DNA of 64,000 nt from Eunapius fragilis (Eukaryota > Porifera > Demospongiae > Spongillida > Spongillidae): assembly GCA_963681505.1 (NCBI GenBank), contig OY811980.1, positions 4,385,504 through 4,449,503 on the forward strand, written 5' to 3'. The notes below the pieces were generated by a model. That model worked only from the letters and a program-made list of their open reading frames with translations, made no database searches and was not told the DNA's origin. Every line of letters starts with the position of its first letter. Within the stretch, counting starts at the first letter, position 1. Both the position numbers and the translations under genes were made by a program. This document shows positions 1 to 10,460 of this stretch, piece by piece.

Positions 1-420
1 AGCATACAGTATAAATCGTAAAGAGTCAAGCATTTGTGCCCGAATGTATGTGTGAATTACTATCGTTTAATTATGAATGATGTAACAATGGGATAGGGAC
101 CTAATGCATGTTATAATTATTTCGAGTGTTCAAATTATTTACAAGTATTAGTCCAGCCGGACGCATGCACTGGAGAGAATGAACCATGCATACATGCATG
201 TACTATAAAACCGACAATGTATCAGTCATAATTTGCGGGGAATGCAAAAATGTAAATTGCTGATTGGCAATGGTGATGCGCAATAGGTAATGCCTACGTT
301 TGCATGTTAGCAATGTATGAATATGCACAATAACCGCAATAATAAAGAGCTTATGCATGTGGCGTCACGGAAGGATGATATAATTCAATATTTGGGTCAT
401 CCGCCATTTTGAGTGGCAAA
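1..420. other. No gene recognised (window edge)
   Basis: AT-rich sequence with repeated ATGCATG words and no reading frame of note. It may contain the 5' end of the transposon that follows, but I found no terminal inverted repeat shared with the sequence just beyond 3,770. Confidence 0.4.
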
Positions 421-439
421 CGCAAGTTTTTTTAATGTA

Positions 440-1905
440 AAATGGTCAAGAGTTATTGCGCTTTTGGTTGCATAAATCGGAGTCAAAAAGTTTGATATTC
501 TATAGATTTCCTACTGATTCTTGTAGTCGTAGCAAGTGAATCGCTGCTGTACAAAAAGAAAATTGGCAGCCCAGTCAATTTTCATGGCGTCATTTTATCA
601 GTGGAAAAAAAGGAGCGACGACCAGACTATGTTCCAAGTGTTTTCAGCTTTGTGAGTAGTCCTGCAAAAACGGAAGGCAGAACAATCATTAAAGAGATAC
701 GAACAAAGACAACACTTGAAAAAAATTCCAAAAGAGTGCTCCAAGACTGAAGTTGCTGCTGAACCATCACTGGAGAAAGAAGTTGCTTCTGTACCATCAC
801 TAGAGAATGAGATTTCTGCTGCACCATCACTGGAGAATGAAGTTGCTTCTGTACCATCACTAGAGAATGAGATTTCTGCTGGCTATATCACCAGCAAGCC
901 AAGGGAATACAAAGGTTATAGAGACGCAGACAGATGTGTACAGTCTGACGTGCTCCGCACAACTATGAAACATGTGCACAGTGGAGAAAGGGTGCTGGAA
1001 TGATGACCAAAATGTTGGGACGTTAGTTGAGGTACTTAAAGAAGAAAGGCTTGAGAGTGCCAAGAGGAGTGCAGCATTGAAATGTGAAGGAGTGGGCCAT
1101 CCGTGGTCACAGGATGCCTTACAACGAGATGAGAACAAAGCCCATTTCTACACTGGTCTTACATCATATTGTACATTGATAGTAATTTTCAACTTTTTGT
1201 TGAATAATTGTAATAACAGGAGTTTTAGTTTTGAAGGCTTTATGGCTACACTAATGAAAGTACAACTGAATCTACGTGATCAGGATCTTGATACAGGCTT
1301 GGGATACACCAACCACCATTTCGCGTAATTTTAGAAGATGGATAGATGCATGTATATTCGATTGAAACCCCTGATAAAATGGTCTCAATGAGAAGAATTA
1401 CAGAGATTCATACCATTGGTTTTCAGAGCACACTTTAAGAAGTGTATTGTCATCATTGACTGCTTTGAAGTGTTCTGTGAAAGACCTAAGTCTCTAATAG
1501 CTCGTGCACAAACATATACTCAAAATATAATCACCATAACACTGTAAAATATTTAATTGTTATTGCTCCTCAGGGTGTAATTACCTTCATTTCAAAAGGA
1601 TGGCCGGGGTGGTGGGGTTTCAGACCAACACTTGACTGAAAACTGAGGAATTTAGGAAAATTTACTTCCTGGAGACCAAGTGTTGGCTGACCTTGGCTTT
1701 AATGTGCAAGAGGCAGCTGGCTTTTACTGTACAGAAGTAAAGTTACCACCATTTAGTAGGGGCCAAAAAGATTGAGATTGACACTGCTCATCAGCTATCC
1801 TGAGTTTGAGTGGGTTATAGGCCTCCTCAGACAAAAGTATGCCCTATTGGAGTCCACCCTACCAATCGATATGATCGATCAACTCCCCTGCCATGCAGAC
1901 TTGCA
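440..1905 (+). pseudogene. Decayed THAP-DDE transposase (ISL2EU / DDE_Tnp_4 type)
   Basis: Reading across frames gives a THAP-like zinc-binding start (MVKSYCAFGCINRS, then FYRFPTDS, then RRPDYVPSVF), a spacer with four copies of a PSLEKEVAS-type repeat (about 750-880), a helix-turn-helix (AHFYTGLTSYCTL, LMKVQLNLRDQDL) and a DDE core. The core shows IIDCFEVF at about 1,450-1,480 (first catalytic Asp), GDQVLADLGFNVQE at about 1,675-1,710 (second Asp) and EWVIGLLRQKYALLESTLP at about 1,810-1,860. Frameshifts and stops break it at several points, so it cannot make a full transposase. In the living family this protein cuts and pastes DNA in the nucleus. It faces the SWIM-YqaJ gene on the other strand with only about 65 bp between them, the arrangement expected of a two-gene transposon. 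PIF/Harbinger is the nearest alternative, as it shares the DDE_4 fold. Confidence 0.8.
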
Positions 1906-1970
1906 ATTAATTTATAATCAACTTTTATAATGTGTTTCAGTAACCATGCATTGCAAACTACACACATCAT

Positions 1971-3761
1971 TCATACATACATACACCTACAGTCAGGACA
2001 TAACCATTCACCACTAGGGATTTCAGGTAGGTCTAGGCAATCAATGTGAAACCTGCACTGAATAGCGCATCCTTCATTGTCCCAACCAATCATAGTTCCC
2101 CACTCTTCTGTCTGGCAATAACACCACTCCTCACAACTATTCTCTTCTAATGAATCATCAGTGGTACATGTAGTTGTCGACATGGCAGCTGTTGCTGCAT
2201 CTGAACTAAAAAGTGGAGTTTTAGTGTATCATTTACCAACTAGCTCACAAAACACTCCAGCTTTGAAAAATAACATGGCCTTGGCAATTGCACCCAATAA
2301 AATGGCTCATCTGGGACAACCCGAAGAACAGCCATGTCATGTGGCCACCAAAAACACAGCACTCAGTTTGACACAATTGAACTTGGTAATAATACGCATG
2401 ATCACGTTTTAAAGTAAAGTCACCATCGGTAGTGTTCTTCAAGCAAAATGATGAATCCAGACAGGTTTCATTAAACGACTTTTCCTTACATCTATAAGGG
2501 CATTTGATCTCTACAACTCCTCTTCACAGCATGTGCACTGTGAGATGCTGTCTGGAGTGGCACATAATTGTGGATATGAATTAAGGGCTTATAACCAAAT
2601 TTTGGTTGAAGTAAAATCGGAGTCTTTATACTTCATCTGTTTATGATATTCTGTCCATGCAGATGTTTCATGTTCCAACCCCCAGTGTATACTTGGTGTG
2701 ATAACCTTGAATATTTCTGGATAACAGATTCATTTAATCAATGATTTTGAAGGATTATTACTGTCTGTGTGCACAGTATCCTTGAATACTGAAGCAGTGA
2801 TGCGATCTGCCCTGTGTCGATACCATAGTTTAGAATGTGACTGACTTCTGGTTAGTTCTTCTAATGATTTGGCCTGTTCTCAAGACAGTTGAATTGTCCT
2901 CACTACCTCGTATTTCTCAATAAGTTGGGAATAACTTCTTCCCTGAAGAGGTTAGTTAACAGTTTAGGTAAAGTATTGCTTTCAGAATATGGAACCTCTG
3001 TGGGTGCATTTATTTCTGCCCTACGCAAGAGGATTTGGATTGATGGAAATTTACCAACAAATCACACTCCATACTTTTTCTTCTCTTCGGTGGGGGTCAT
3101 AAAATCTATCTCAAAGATTGGAGTATACTAGCAATTTTTCTTAGAGCAGGTGGCAACCATGAGCATGCAGTGAAAGTACAGGTTGTATTTTGATTTTGCA
3201 TGAGCTTCAGCTGCAAGTAGCAAAGCAGCAATATGAGAACATGTCTCTCCTAAACCAGCCATGCATGAGGCACACAGGATTCTCCCATTACTTTCTGCTG
3301 CTATCCATGGATGCAGAGGAGCTGCTGAAAGCTCCTGTGAGTGTTTGACAGTCGAGCGTAGTACTGATGCCTGAAAACTGTCTCCTAAACTGAGTACTTC
3401 AACCACCCTTGTATGAAGAAACTGTATCCGTCTCATAGGCTTTTATAAGCTTTTAGGTCTTCTTTAGTATAGGGGCTGATTGAAGGAATTATATAAATAT
3501 ACACATCTTGGTATTCAACCTCAGGACAGAGATCAGGTTGACCCGTGTGGCCGGGCACAAAAAGAGGATTGTCGTATGGATCATCAACGATTCCCGGCAG
3601 CATATCCAGCTTCTGGTCATACCTCCGCTTTGCCACTTCATCATGTCATCCAGCCCATTATAATAGGCAGAATACTTTGAAAATCTCTCGCATAGATCCA
3701 TGGAGATATACTCAATATTCGAGGATCTGTGCTCAGCTATCTGCGCTGCTTGGTTTTCCAC
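1971..3761 (-). pseudogene. SWIM - YqaJ nuclease - PHD finger protein of a DNA transposon, frameshifted
   Basis: Minus-strand reading from 3,761 gives an N-terminal segment (MENQAAQIAEHRSS, then [19 protein letters not shown]), a SWIM-type zinc motif (CMAGLGETCSHIAALL at about 3,230-3,275), a YqaJ-like exonuclease core ([22 protein letters not shown] at about 2,800-2,870; KCPYRCKEKSFNE and LKRDHAYYYQVQ at about 2,390-2,490) and a C-terminal PHD finger (EWCYCQTEEWGTM to LCPDCRC, 1,980-2,130). At least three frame changes separate these blocks (for example at about 3,436), so this is a decayed copy unless some gaps are introns. YqaJ proteins of this build are common in cnidarian and sponge genomes and occur as the accessory gene of ISL2EU-type elements (from memory). 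The convergent transposase next door supports that. The role of the nuclease in transposition is unknown to me. Confidence 0.75.
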
Positions 3762-4024
3762 TCAAAAATTAATTATGGCCGTCAAAGCAACTAATTTAGC
3801 ACCCATGCGCATTAATTACGTCGGTGCAGAAGGTCTATAGCCATGGTGATAGCTTGCACGTCTAGCGTCGTAAGCAAGGTGCAATTAAAGCATAGTCATC
3901 ACATGACAGCTGAGTAAAGCATTTCCTCGCGACGGGTACTCAGAATTAATCAAAACATCGAACTGATACTTAACTAAACCTTGTCCCGCCCACAGCAATA
4001 TTCGGATCATACCGCAACAGAATA

Positions 4025-5270
4025 ATGAGTGGTGACTGCGCTGCTACCGCCTTGGGGTCGTTGATAACGGCTCGGGGATGTGTAAGGCCGGCTTTGCTGG
4101 TGACGACGCTCCCAGAGCAGTCTTCCCCTCCATCGTATCGTCACCAAGGGGTGTTGGTTGGTATGGGTCTGAAGGCCTACGTTGGGCATAGTGTTCTAAC
4201 CCTCACGTACCCTATCGAACGCGGCATGGTCACCAACTGGAACGACATGGAGAATGTTAGGGGCGTACACAGAGGGGGGATTCCCGCTGGGTACGCCCCT
4301 GCAGAGGATATGTGTGCAGGCTCTAAATGGAAGTAATAAGAGGACTGTTATGTATGTAGGGATGTTGAGTTGACAAGGTTTTCACCCTTTGCATTGGTTT
4401 GATCTGGTACCACACCTTCTACGATGTGCTCCAAGTGGCCCCCGAGGAACTTCCAGTCCTCCTGACAGAGGCTCCCCTCAACCCAAAGGCCAATCGCGAA
4501 AAGATGACCCAGATCATGTTCGAGACCTTCAACACACCCGCCTGTACGTTTCCATCCAGGCCGTGCTGTCACTGTATGCATCTGGACGCACCACTGGGAT
4601 TGTGTTTGACTCTGGATATGGTGACTCACACACCGTCCCCATCTATGAGGGCTGCGCCCTTCCAAACACAATCCTTCGTCTAGACCTCTCTGGTCGTGAC
4701 CTGACCGACTACCTGATGAAGATCCTCACTGAGCGTGGCTACTCGTTCACTACTAATGCTGAACGTGCGATTGTTCTTGACATTAAGGAAAGGCTGTGCT
4801 ATGTGGCCCTAGACTTTGAGCAGGAGATGCAGACTGTTGCCCAGTGCTCTAACTTGGAGACGGGCTATGAGCTTCCGAATGGTGATGCTTTCACGATTGG
4901 CAATGAGCAATTCAGATGCCCAGAGGCTCTGTTCCAGCCCTCGTTTCTTGGTAAGGATTCTGCCGATATCCACGAGACCACCTACATTTCCCTCATGAAG
5001 TGTGATGTGGACATTAGGAAGGACCTGTATGCCAACATTGTACTGTCAGGAGGCAGCACAATGTTCCCTGGGATTGCTGACAGGATGCAGAAGGAGATCA
5101 CAGCACTGGCTCCACCCACCACGAAGATCAAGATCATTGCTCCACTAGAGCTCCACTACAGTGTCTGGACAGGTGGCTCCATTCAGGCCTCCCTGTCCAC
5201 CTTCCAGCAGAAGTGGATATCCAAACAGGAGTACGATGAGTCTGGTCCAACTATTGTGCACAGGAAGTGA
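4025..5270 (+). pseudogene. Actin pseudogene
   Basis: About 375 codons align end to end with actin: [19 protein letters not shown] near the start, then [59 protein letters not shown] and [12 protein letters not shown] at the end. It is broken: two extra G bases near 4,058, a deletion near 4,137 (the RPR before RHQGV), and a 2-base loss near 4,542 where Met-Tyr should follow NTPA. The conserved SGDGVSH nucleotide-binding loop reads SGYGDSH, losing the Asp that contacts the nucleotide. APPERKYSVW reads [10 protein letters not shown], and the reading ends HRK-stop, lacking the final Cys-Phe. At 4,256-4,401 a 146-bp insert sits between the Glu-Lys and Ile-Trp codons. It starts GT but ends TTG, so it looks like a relic intron that lost its AG. 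Coding-like wobble GC stands out from the AT-rich surroundings. The large open part (4,389-5,270) could still be transcribed. Confidence 0.88.
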
Positions 5271-5794
5271 TTTTGTATATGTGTTTGTGTGCATTGTAGT
5301 TGTGTGTAGAACTAATCCAGTGGATGGCTTAGTATTAAAATTGAACTTTTGTGCATTAAAGCACACATGTACAGTAAAGTATGTATTGCTACAACTGTGG
5401 GAGCTAGAGGAGTTGTCATGGTGGGGTGCCACCGTTATAGAGACCAGTCTGCATGGCACTGCTTTATTATTTTAACATGAAATAGCGAGGTATTTCTGCC
5501 AGGCAATCCAACGACCAGGTCTTCTTAATTTTCGGAGTTACAATTAATCATAACAGCACCAAGATTGAGTATCTGTCCAATACACCCAGAAAAGCAACGA
5601 TATCCACTCGTTTATTCGTTTAATTTAATGAGGGTGCCATATGCATAACACGTTCAACTAATAGAGCCCAATTCACTGGTGCATCCAGTATTTTGGGGAA
5701 GCTAGGGCCGGTGGGTAGGGGGGTGAGGGTAGAGATGAATTATATTTATTTGTATATGATTATTGTAACACATTTTATTCTAAACCAAACTTGT

Positions 5795-6485
5795 GCTGTT
5801 TCATAAAGCCACTACAAAATTTCATACCCACATATCATCCGAGCTAAACGACCACGTCTATCAGCACCTATTGCCACATATGTTCTGTATTCTACAACTA
5901 TGAGCCCGTTACATTTGTCCATACTTAAGTTCGGTGACCGCCAGGGTTAAAAAAAAGTAAAGCTTAACGAAGGAAGCGTCTCTCCATGCATCAGAATTTC
6001 AACGTACCCGAAGGAGTCCCGTTGCGATCAGAATCTGCATATCGTTGATTTATACTTGATCTATAATCAAGATATTGATGATCAAAATTAGGGCAATTTT
6101 TCCGGTCGTTTTGCGCCATTCGATATTCTAGAAGAAACTCCATTCAAAGGATGGAAACTCTTCTAAAATATAGAATGACAAAGAAAAGTGCTCTGACATA
6201 TATCATCAATATCTTTCTAATCATAAAATCAACGATCTGCAGATTCCGCTGTAGAAACGCTCCCTTAATCCGTTCAGTTTTACTTGTTTTTTACCCTGGC
6301 TGTTACCGATCTTAGGTATAGACGAGTGTAACGGGCTCATAGTGTGTAAAAATAGAATTAAATACAGAACAAATGTGGCAATAAGTGCTGAAAATATGAA
6401 GGACGTGGGTCGTTTAGCTCGGAAGATATGTTGGTTTGAAATTGATGCTAATTTGTGTAGTGGTTTAATTGAAAGAAGTACAAGC
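5795..6485. repeat. About 690-bp imperfect palindrome (foldback element)
   Basis: The left part (CCGAGCTAAACGACC near 5,838) reappears reversed on the right (GGTCGTTTAGCTCGG near 6,410). Matching blocks continue inward: ATGAGCCCGTTACA near 5,900 with TGTAACGGGCTCAT near 6,330, TTAACCCTGG-type blocks, and AAATCAACGATCTGCAGATTC with its partner. The centre lies near 6,130. No coding sequence is seen inside. The outermost match is around CCACTACA at about 5,808 and TGTAGTGG at about 6,455. It behaves like a foldback or MITE-type element with long arms and no long loop. Confidence 0.75.
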
Positions 6486-6789
6486 GACAGATAAGGAAGT
6501 TCCTATATGTCCACAATAGAATCTTCGTTTCCGTGCTCTTCTTGCTTGTTCTCTTCATTTATGGCCAGAGGTGCCAAGGGCGGATACAGGAATAAAATTA
6601 AAAAGTGGGGGCGGGGGGCTAGAAAGGTGGTCCAGGGGCTGAGCCCCTGGAAAATCTATTCCTGGTTTTGATGCCATTTTACATTTTAAATATACTATGT
6701 AGCACCACACATAAAGCACAAATTATACAGCACCAAGTGGCACTACTAATCCGTATTATGAGAATTGCAGCTTTCACGTGTGTAGTCTT

Positions 6790-8020
6790 GCGTATCTATC
6801 CACAGTGTATTTCTTGTTTCTATGGACATGTAATAAAGTTAGACTACTAAGTCTGTTCTCTCCCATTCTCGTCTCAATAAAGGATGAAACCGACGTAGAG
6901 CTGAGAATGTACGTTCGGCATCACAAGATGTTACTGGAATTGTACTCATTATTCACAACAGAGTAGAAATGTGGGGAAACAGCCTACTGTCACTTTTTAA
7001 ATTAGAGTTTCAATAGGGCAGTCCGGCAGATCATCAGTTTTAATGTAAATCCATCTGTGTTTCCAACAGCTAGTGCAGCTCAGCTGCAGTTTGCAGTTAA
7101 AAAGGAGCAAGTAAATCACCCTGGTAGAATATATGCAAAATAGTTGACATGAGTCTGCCAATCATCCTTGTTGCAAATAATACTAGGTACCAACAAGATA
7201 GAGTTGCATTTGTGGAAAATCTGTCTCCATCTCCTGCACAATATGATCAATTAAGGAAGAGAGCATTTAGTGATCTTTGGTATATTAAATTTGCACTTTA
7301 ATCAGGAACATCTGCCTCGACATTCGATCACTGGGTTTTTTTGCCTGTTACACATCTGTAGAATACAGGGTTTTTCTCCTCCTATACCTCTTTTGCCACC
7401 AATAGGAACCAGACATTATTCCAGTCATCCCATTCCTCTCCCAGTTCCTTGAATTGCAAGGCCTTGAATGTCCTAAACCAACGTCATTCCTTGTACATGG
7501 TTGCTGAAGCAACACTGATAAACCTTTGTGATATAGATGAGGAAATTGTATACAACTACCAATGTCAGCAGAAAATGAAAACTTTTCTATCGCTGAATTG
7601 AAAGGAAGCCATTTGCATCACATGCAGTTCTCTGTTCAAAGATACAGAATCTTTTCCGTTAGATATATCAATAAGGGCTCCTATAATGGCTGGATGCAAT
7701 TCAAAAAATACCTCCAGAGAGTAATGCCTCTCTTTACCTATCTGGTTCTACAAAGTGGTTTTACATGTTTCTTCCTTACTCCTGGCAATTCACTTTGAAT
7801 CACTTCCTCCAGTTTATTGTGCCTCTTGCCATGTTCAAAGAACTTGGAGAGTTCACTGACAGTTCCCATCATGTTACGGACAAGCAGTACAGAACGTGAA
7901 CTGGTAATAGACAGGTTCAGTATATGACCAAGGCAATGAATATATGTTCCTTTCATTATACCCACCATGGACCCGCTTCCATCATACCCCCTCACCCACG
8001 TATATTTTCACAGTTCAGTT
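6790..8020 (-). pseudogene. hAT-family transposase relic (ZMYM/DUF4371-like)
   Basis: On the minus strand the longest open piece (7,738-7,995) has GYDGSGSMVGIMKGTYIHC, then HILNLSITSS, RNMMGTVSELSKFFEH and LEEVIQSELPGVRKKHVKPL, the RNase H-like core typical of hAT transposases. Further on, other frames give SADIGSCIQFPHLYHKG, then the C-terminal dimerisation block CDAERTFSALRR and LSSLTLLHVHRNKK at about 6,810-6,920. Many stops and frame changes lie between, and the N-terminal part is missing beyond 8,020, where the minisatellite begins. In active elements this nuclear enzyme excises and inserts DNA with 8-bp duplications. Here it is dead. Confidence 0.75.
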
Positions 8021-8130
8021 GAAGCCCATCCTGTTTCTGAAGGATATAGTTGATGCTACAGCCCCCCCTCCTCCCCCCGCCCCCGTCATTTCTCAATGCT
8101 GCTCCTTAAATCCAGCAAAACTTTCCCTAA

Positions 8131-10355
8131 TGGTCCATGGGGGAAGCAAGCTTGGTAGAAGCAAGCTAGTTGTGTATGAGGGATGCATATTAACGGTCCA
8201 TGGGGGAAGCAAGCTAGTGGCACATGGGGGAAGCAAGCTAGTGGCACATGGGAGAAGTAAGCTAGTGGCACATGGGAGAAGCAAGCAAGTGGTCCATGGT
8301 AGAAGCATGCTAGTGGTAGTGGCCCATGGAGGAAGCAAGCTAGTGGTCCATGGGAGAAGCAAGCTAGTGGCACATGGGGAAGCAAGCTAGTGGCACATGG
8401 GAGAAGCAAGCTAGTGGCATGCACATGGGGGAAGCAAGCTAGATTGGCACATGGGAGAAGCAAGCTAGTGGCACATGGGAGAAGCAAGCTAGTGGCACAT
8501 GGGGGAAGCAAGCTAGTGGCACATGGGAGAAAGCAAGCTAGTGGAACATGGGAGAAGCAAGCAAATGGTCCATGATAGAAGCAAGCTAGTGGTAGTGGCC
8601 CATGGAGGAAGCAAGCTAGTGGTCCATGGGGGAAGCAAGCTAGTGGCACATGGGAGAAGCAAGCTAGTGGCACATGGGGAGGCAAGCTAGTGGCACATGT
8701 GAGAAGCAAGCTAGGGCACACGGGAGAAGCAAGCTAATGGTCCATGGAGGAAACAAGCCAATGGTCCTAGGTAAAATCAGGCTAGTGGCACATGGGAGAA
8801 GCAAGCAAGTGGTCCATGGGAGAAGCAAGCTAGTGGCACATGGGGGAAGCAAGCTAGAGTGGCACATGGGAGAAGCAAGCTAGTGGAACATGGGGGAAAC
8901 AAGCTAGAGTGGCACATGGGAGAAGCAAGCTAGTGGCCCATGGAGGAAGCAAGCTAGTGGTCCATGAGAGAAGCAAGCTTGTGGCACATGGGAGTAGCAA
9001 GCTAGTTGTGTGTGGGGGATGCAAGCTAACAGTCCATAGGGGAAGCAAGCTAGTGACACATAAGGAAAGCAAGTTAGTGGCACTTGGGAGAAGCAAGCTA
9101 ATGGTCCATGGAGGAAACAAGCTAATGGTCCTAGGGGGAAGCAAGCTAATGGCACATGGGAGAAGCAAGCAAGTGGTCCATGGGAGAAGCAGGCTAGTGG
9201 TCCATGGGGAAGCAAGCTAGTGGCACATGGGAGAAGCAAGCTAATAGTCCATGGAGGAAATAAGCTAATGGTCCATGGGAGAAGCAAGCTTGTGGCACAT
9301 GGGAGAAGCAAGCTAGTGGCACATGGGGGAAGCAAGCTAGTGGTCAATTGGAGAAGAAAGCTAGTGTCACATCGTGTAAGTAAGCTAGTGGCAAATGGGG
9401 GAGGCAAGCTAATGGCACATGGGGGAAGTAAGCTAGAGGCACATGGGAGAAGCAAGTAATTACTTGCTTCTCCCATGGACCACTAGCTTCCTTCTGCCAT
9501 GTGCCACTAGCTTGCTTCCCCCATGTACCACTAGCTTGCCTCCCCCATGTGCCACTAGCTTGCCTCCCCCATGTGCCACTAGCTTGCCTTCCCCATGTGC
9601 CACTAGCTTGCTTCCCCCATGTGCCCTAGCTTGCCTCCCCCATGTGCCACTAGCTTGCCTGCCCCATGTGCCACTAGCTTGCTTCCCCACATGCCATTAA
9701 CCTGCTTCCCCCATGTACCACTTAGCTTGCCTCCCCCATGTGCCACTAACTTTCCTCCCCCCATGTGCCACTAGCTTGCTTCCCCACATGCCATTAACCT
9801 GCTTCCCCCATGTACCACTATAGCTTGCCTCCCCCATGTGCCACTAACTTTCCTCCCCCCATGTGCCACTAGCTTGCTTCCTCCATGGACCACAGGCTTC
9901 CTTTCCCTATGTGCCACTAGCTTGCCTCTCCCATGTGCCACTAGCTTGCTTCCCCCATGTGCCACTTACTTGCTTCTCCATGCGCCTCTAGCTTACTTCC
10001 CCCATGTGCCATTAGCTTGCCTCCCCCATGTGCTTCTCCCTTGTGCCACTGGCTTGCTTCTCCCATGGAGCCCTAGCTTGCTTCCTCCATGAACCATTAG
10101 CTTGCTTCCTCCATGGACCACTAGCTTCCACCCCCCCCCCACACACACACACAACTAGCTTGCTTCTCCCATATGCTGCTAGCTAGCTTCCTCCATGTGC
10201 CACTAGCTTTCTTCCCCCACGTGCCACTAGCTTGCACTGCTTCCTCCACACACAACCACTAGCTTGCCTCCCGAATGTGCCACTAGCTTGCTTCCCCAAT
10301 GTGCCACTAGCTTGCTTCTCCCATGGACCACTAACTTGCTTCCCCCATGTGCCAC
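8131..10355. repeat. 24-bp minisatellite array with an orientation switch
   Basis: From 8,131 to about 9,459 the + strand repeats a 24-bp unit of the form GCAAGCTAGTGGCACATGGG plus AGAA, with frequent GTCC/GGGG variants. From 9,460 to 10,355 the same unit runs on the other strand (CCCATGTGCCACTAGCTTGC). The join is a perfect 36-bp palindrome at 9,442-9,477 centred on AAGTAATTACTT. The whole is an inverted repeat of arrays, about 1.3 kb against 0.9 kb. All the open frames here (S-K-L-V-A-H-G-R or LLPPCATS type peptides) are by-products of the repeat: they are open on both strands and in several frames. A short C run followed by (CA)n interrupts the second arm at about 10,130-10,154. Confidence 0.95.
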
Positions 10356-10356
10356 T

Positions 10357-10460
10357 GTAATAGTAAGGGAAAATGTCATAGTCCTATTAGCACACGAGCA
10401 TAGTATAATATGCTACAAACGGGCTAAATATAGGACTATGACATTATCCCTTACTATTAC
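10357..10460. mobile_element. Short hairpin MITE
   Basis: The ends are near-perfect inverted copies: GTAATAGTAAGGGAAAATGT on the left and ACATTATCCCTTACTATTAC on the right, continuing inward to about 33 bp. The loop side contains GGGCTAAATATAGG, a word also present in the arms of the large hairpin elements at 31.7 and 47.2 kb. It sits exactly at the outer end of the minisatellite array. Confidence 0.7.

Noticed and set aside
4348..5459. Minus-strand ORFs over the actin pseudogene
   Set aside because: Antisense to recognisable actin codons, with no family signature of their own.
8131..9459. CRISPR-like direct repeats
   Set aside because: Units are contiguous with no unique spacers, and the host is eukaryotic. 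It is a minisatellite.
8086..9700. Long open frames of up to 211 codons on both strands (Cys-Phe-Pro-His-rich or Ser-Lys-Leu-Val-rich)
   Set aside because: They arise because the 24-bp repeat is a multiple of three without stops. They are open in several frames on both strands and switch strand with the repeat orientation.
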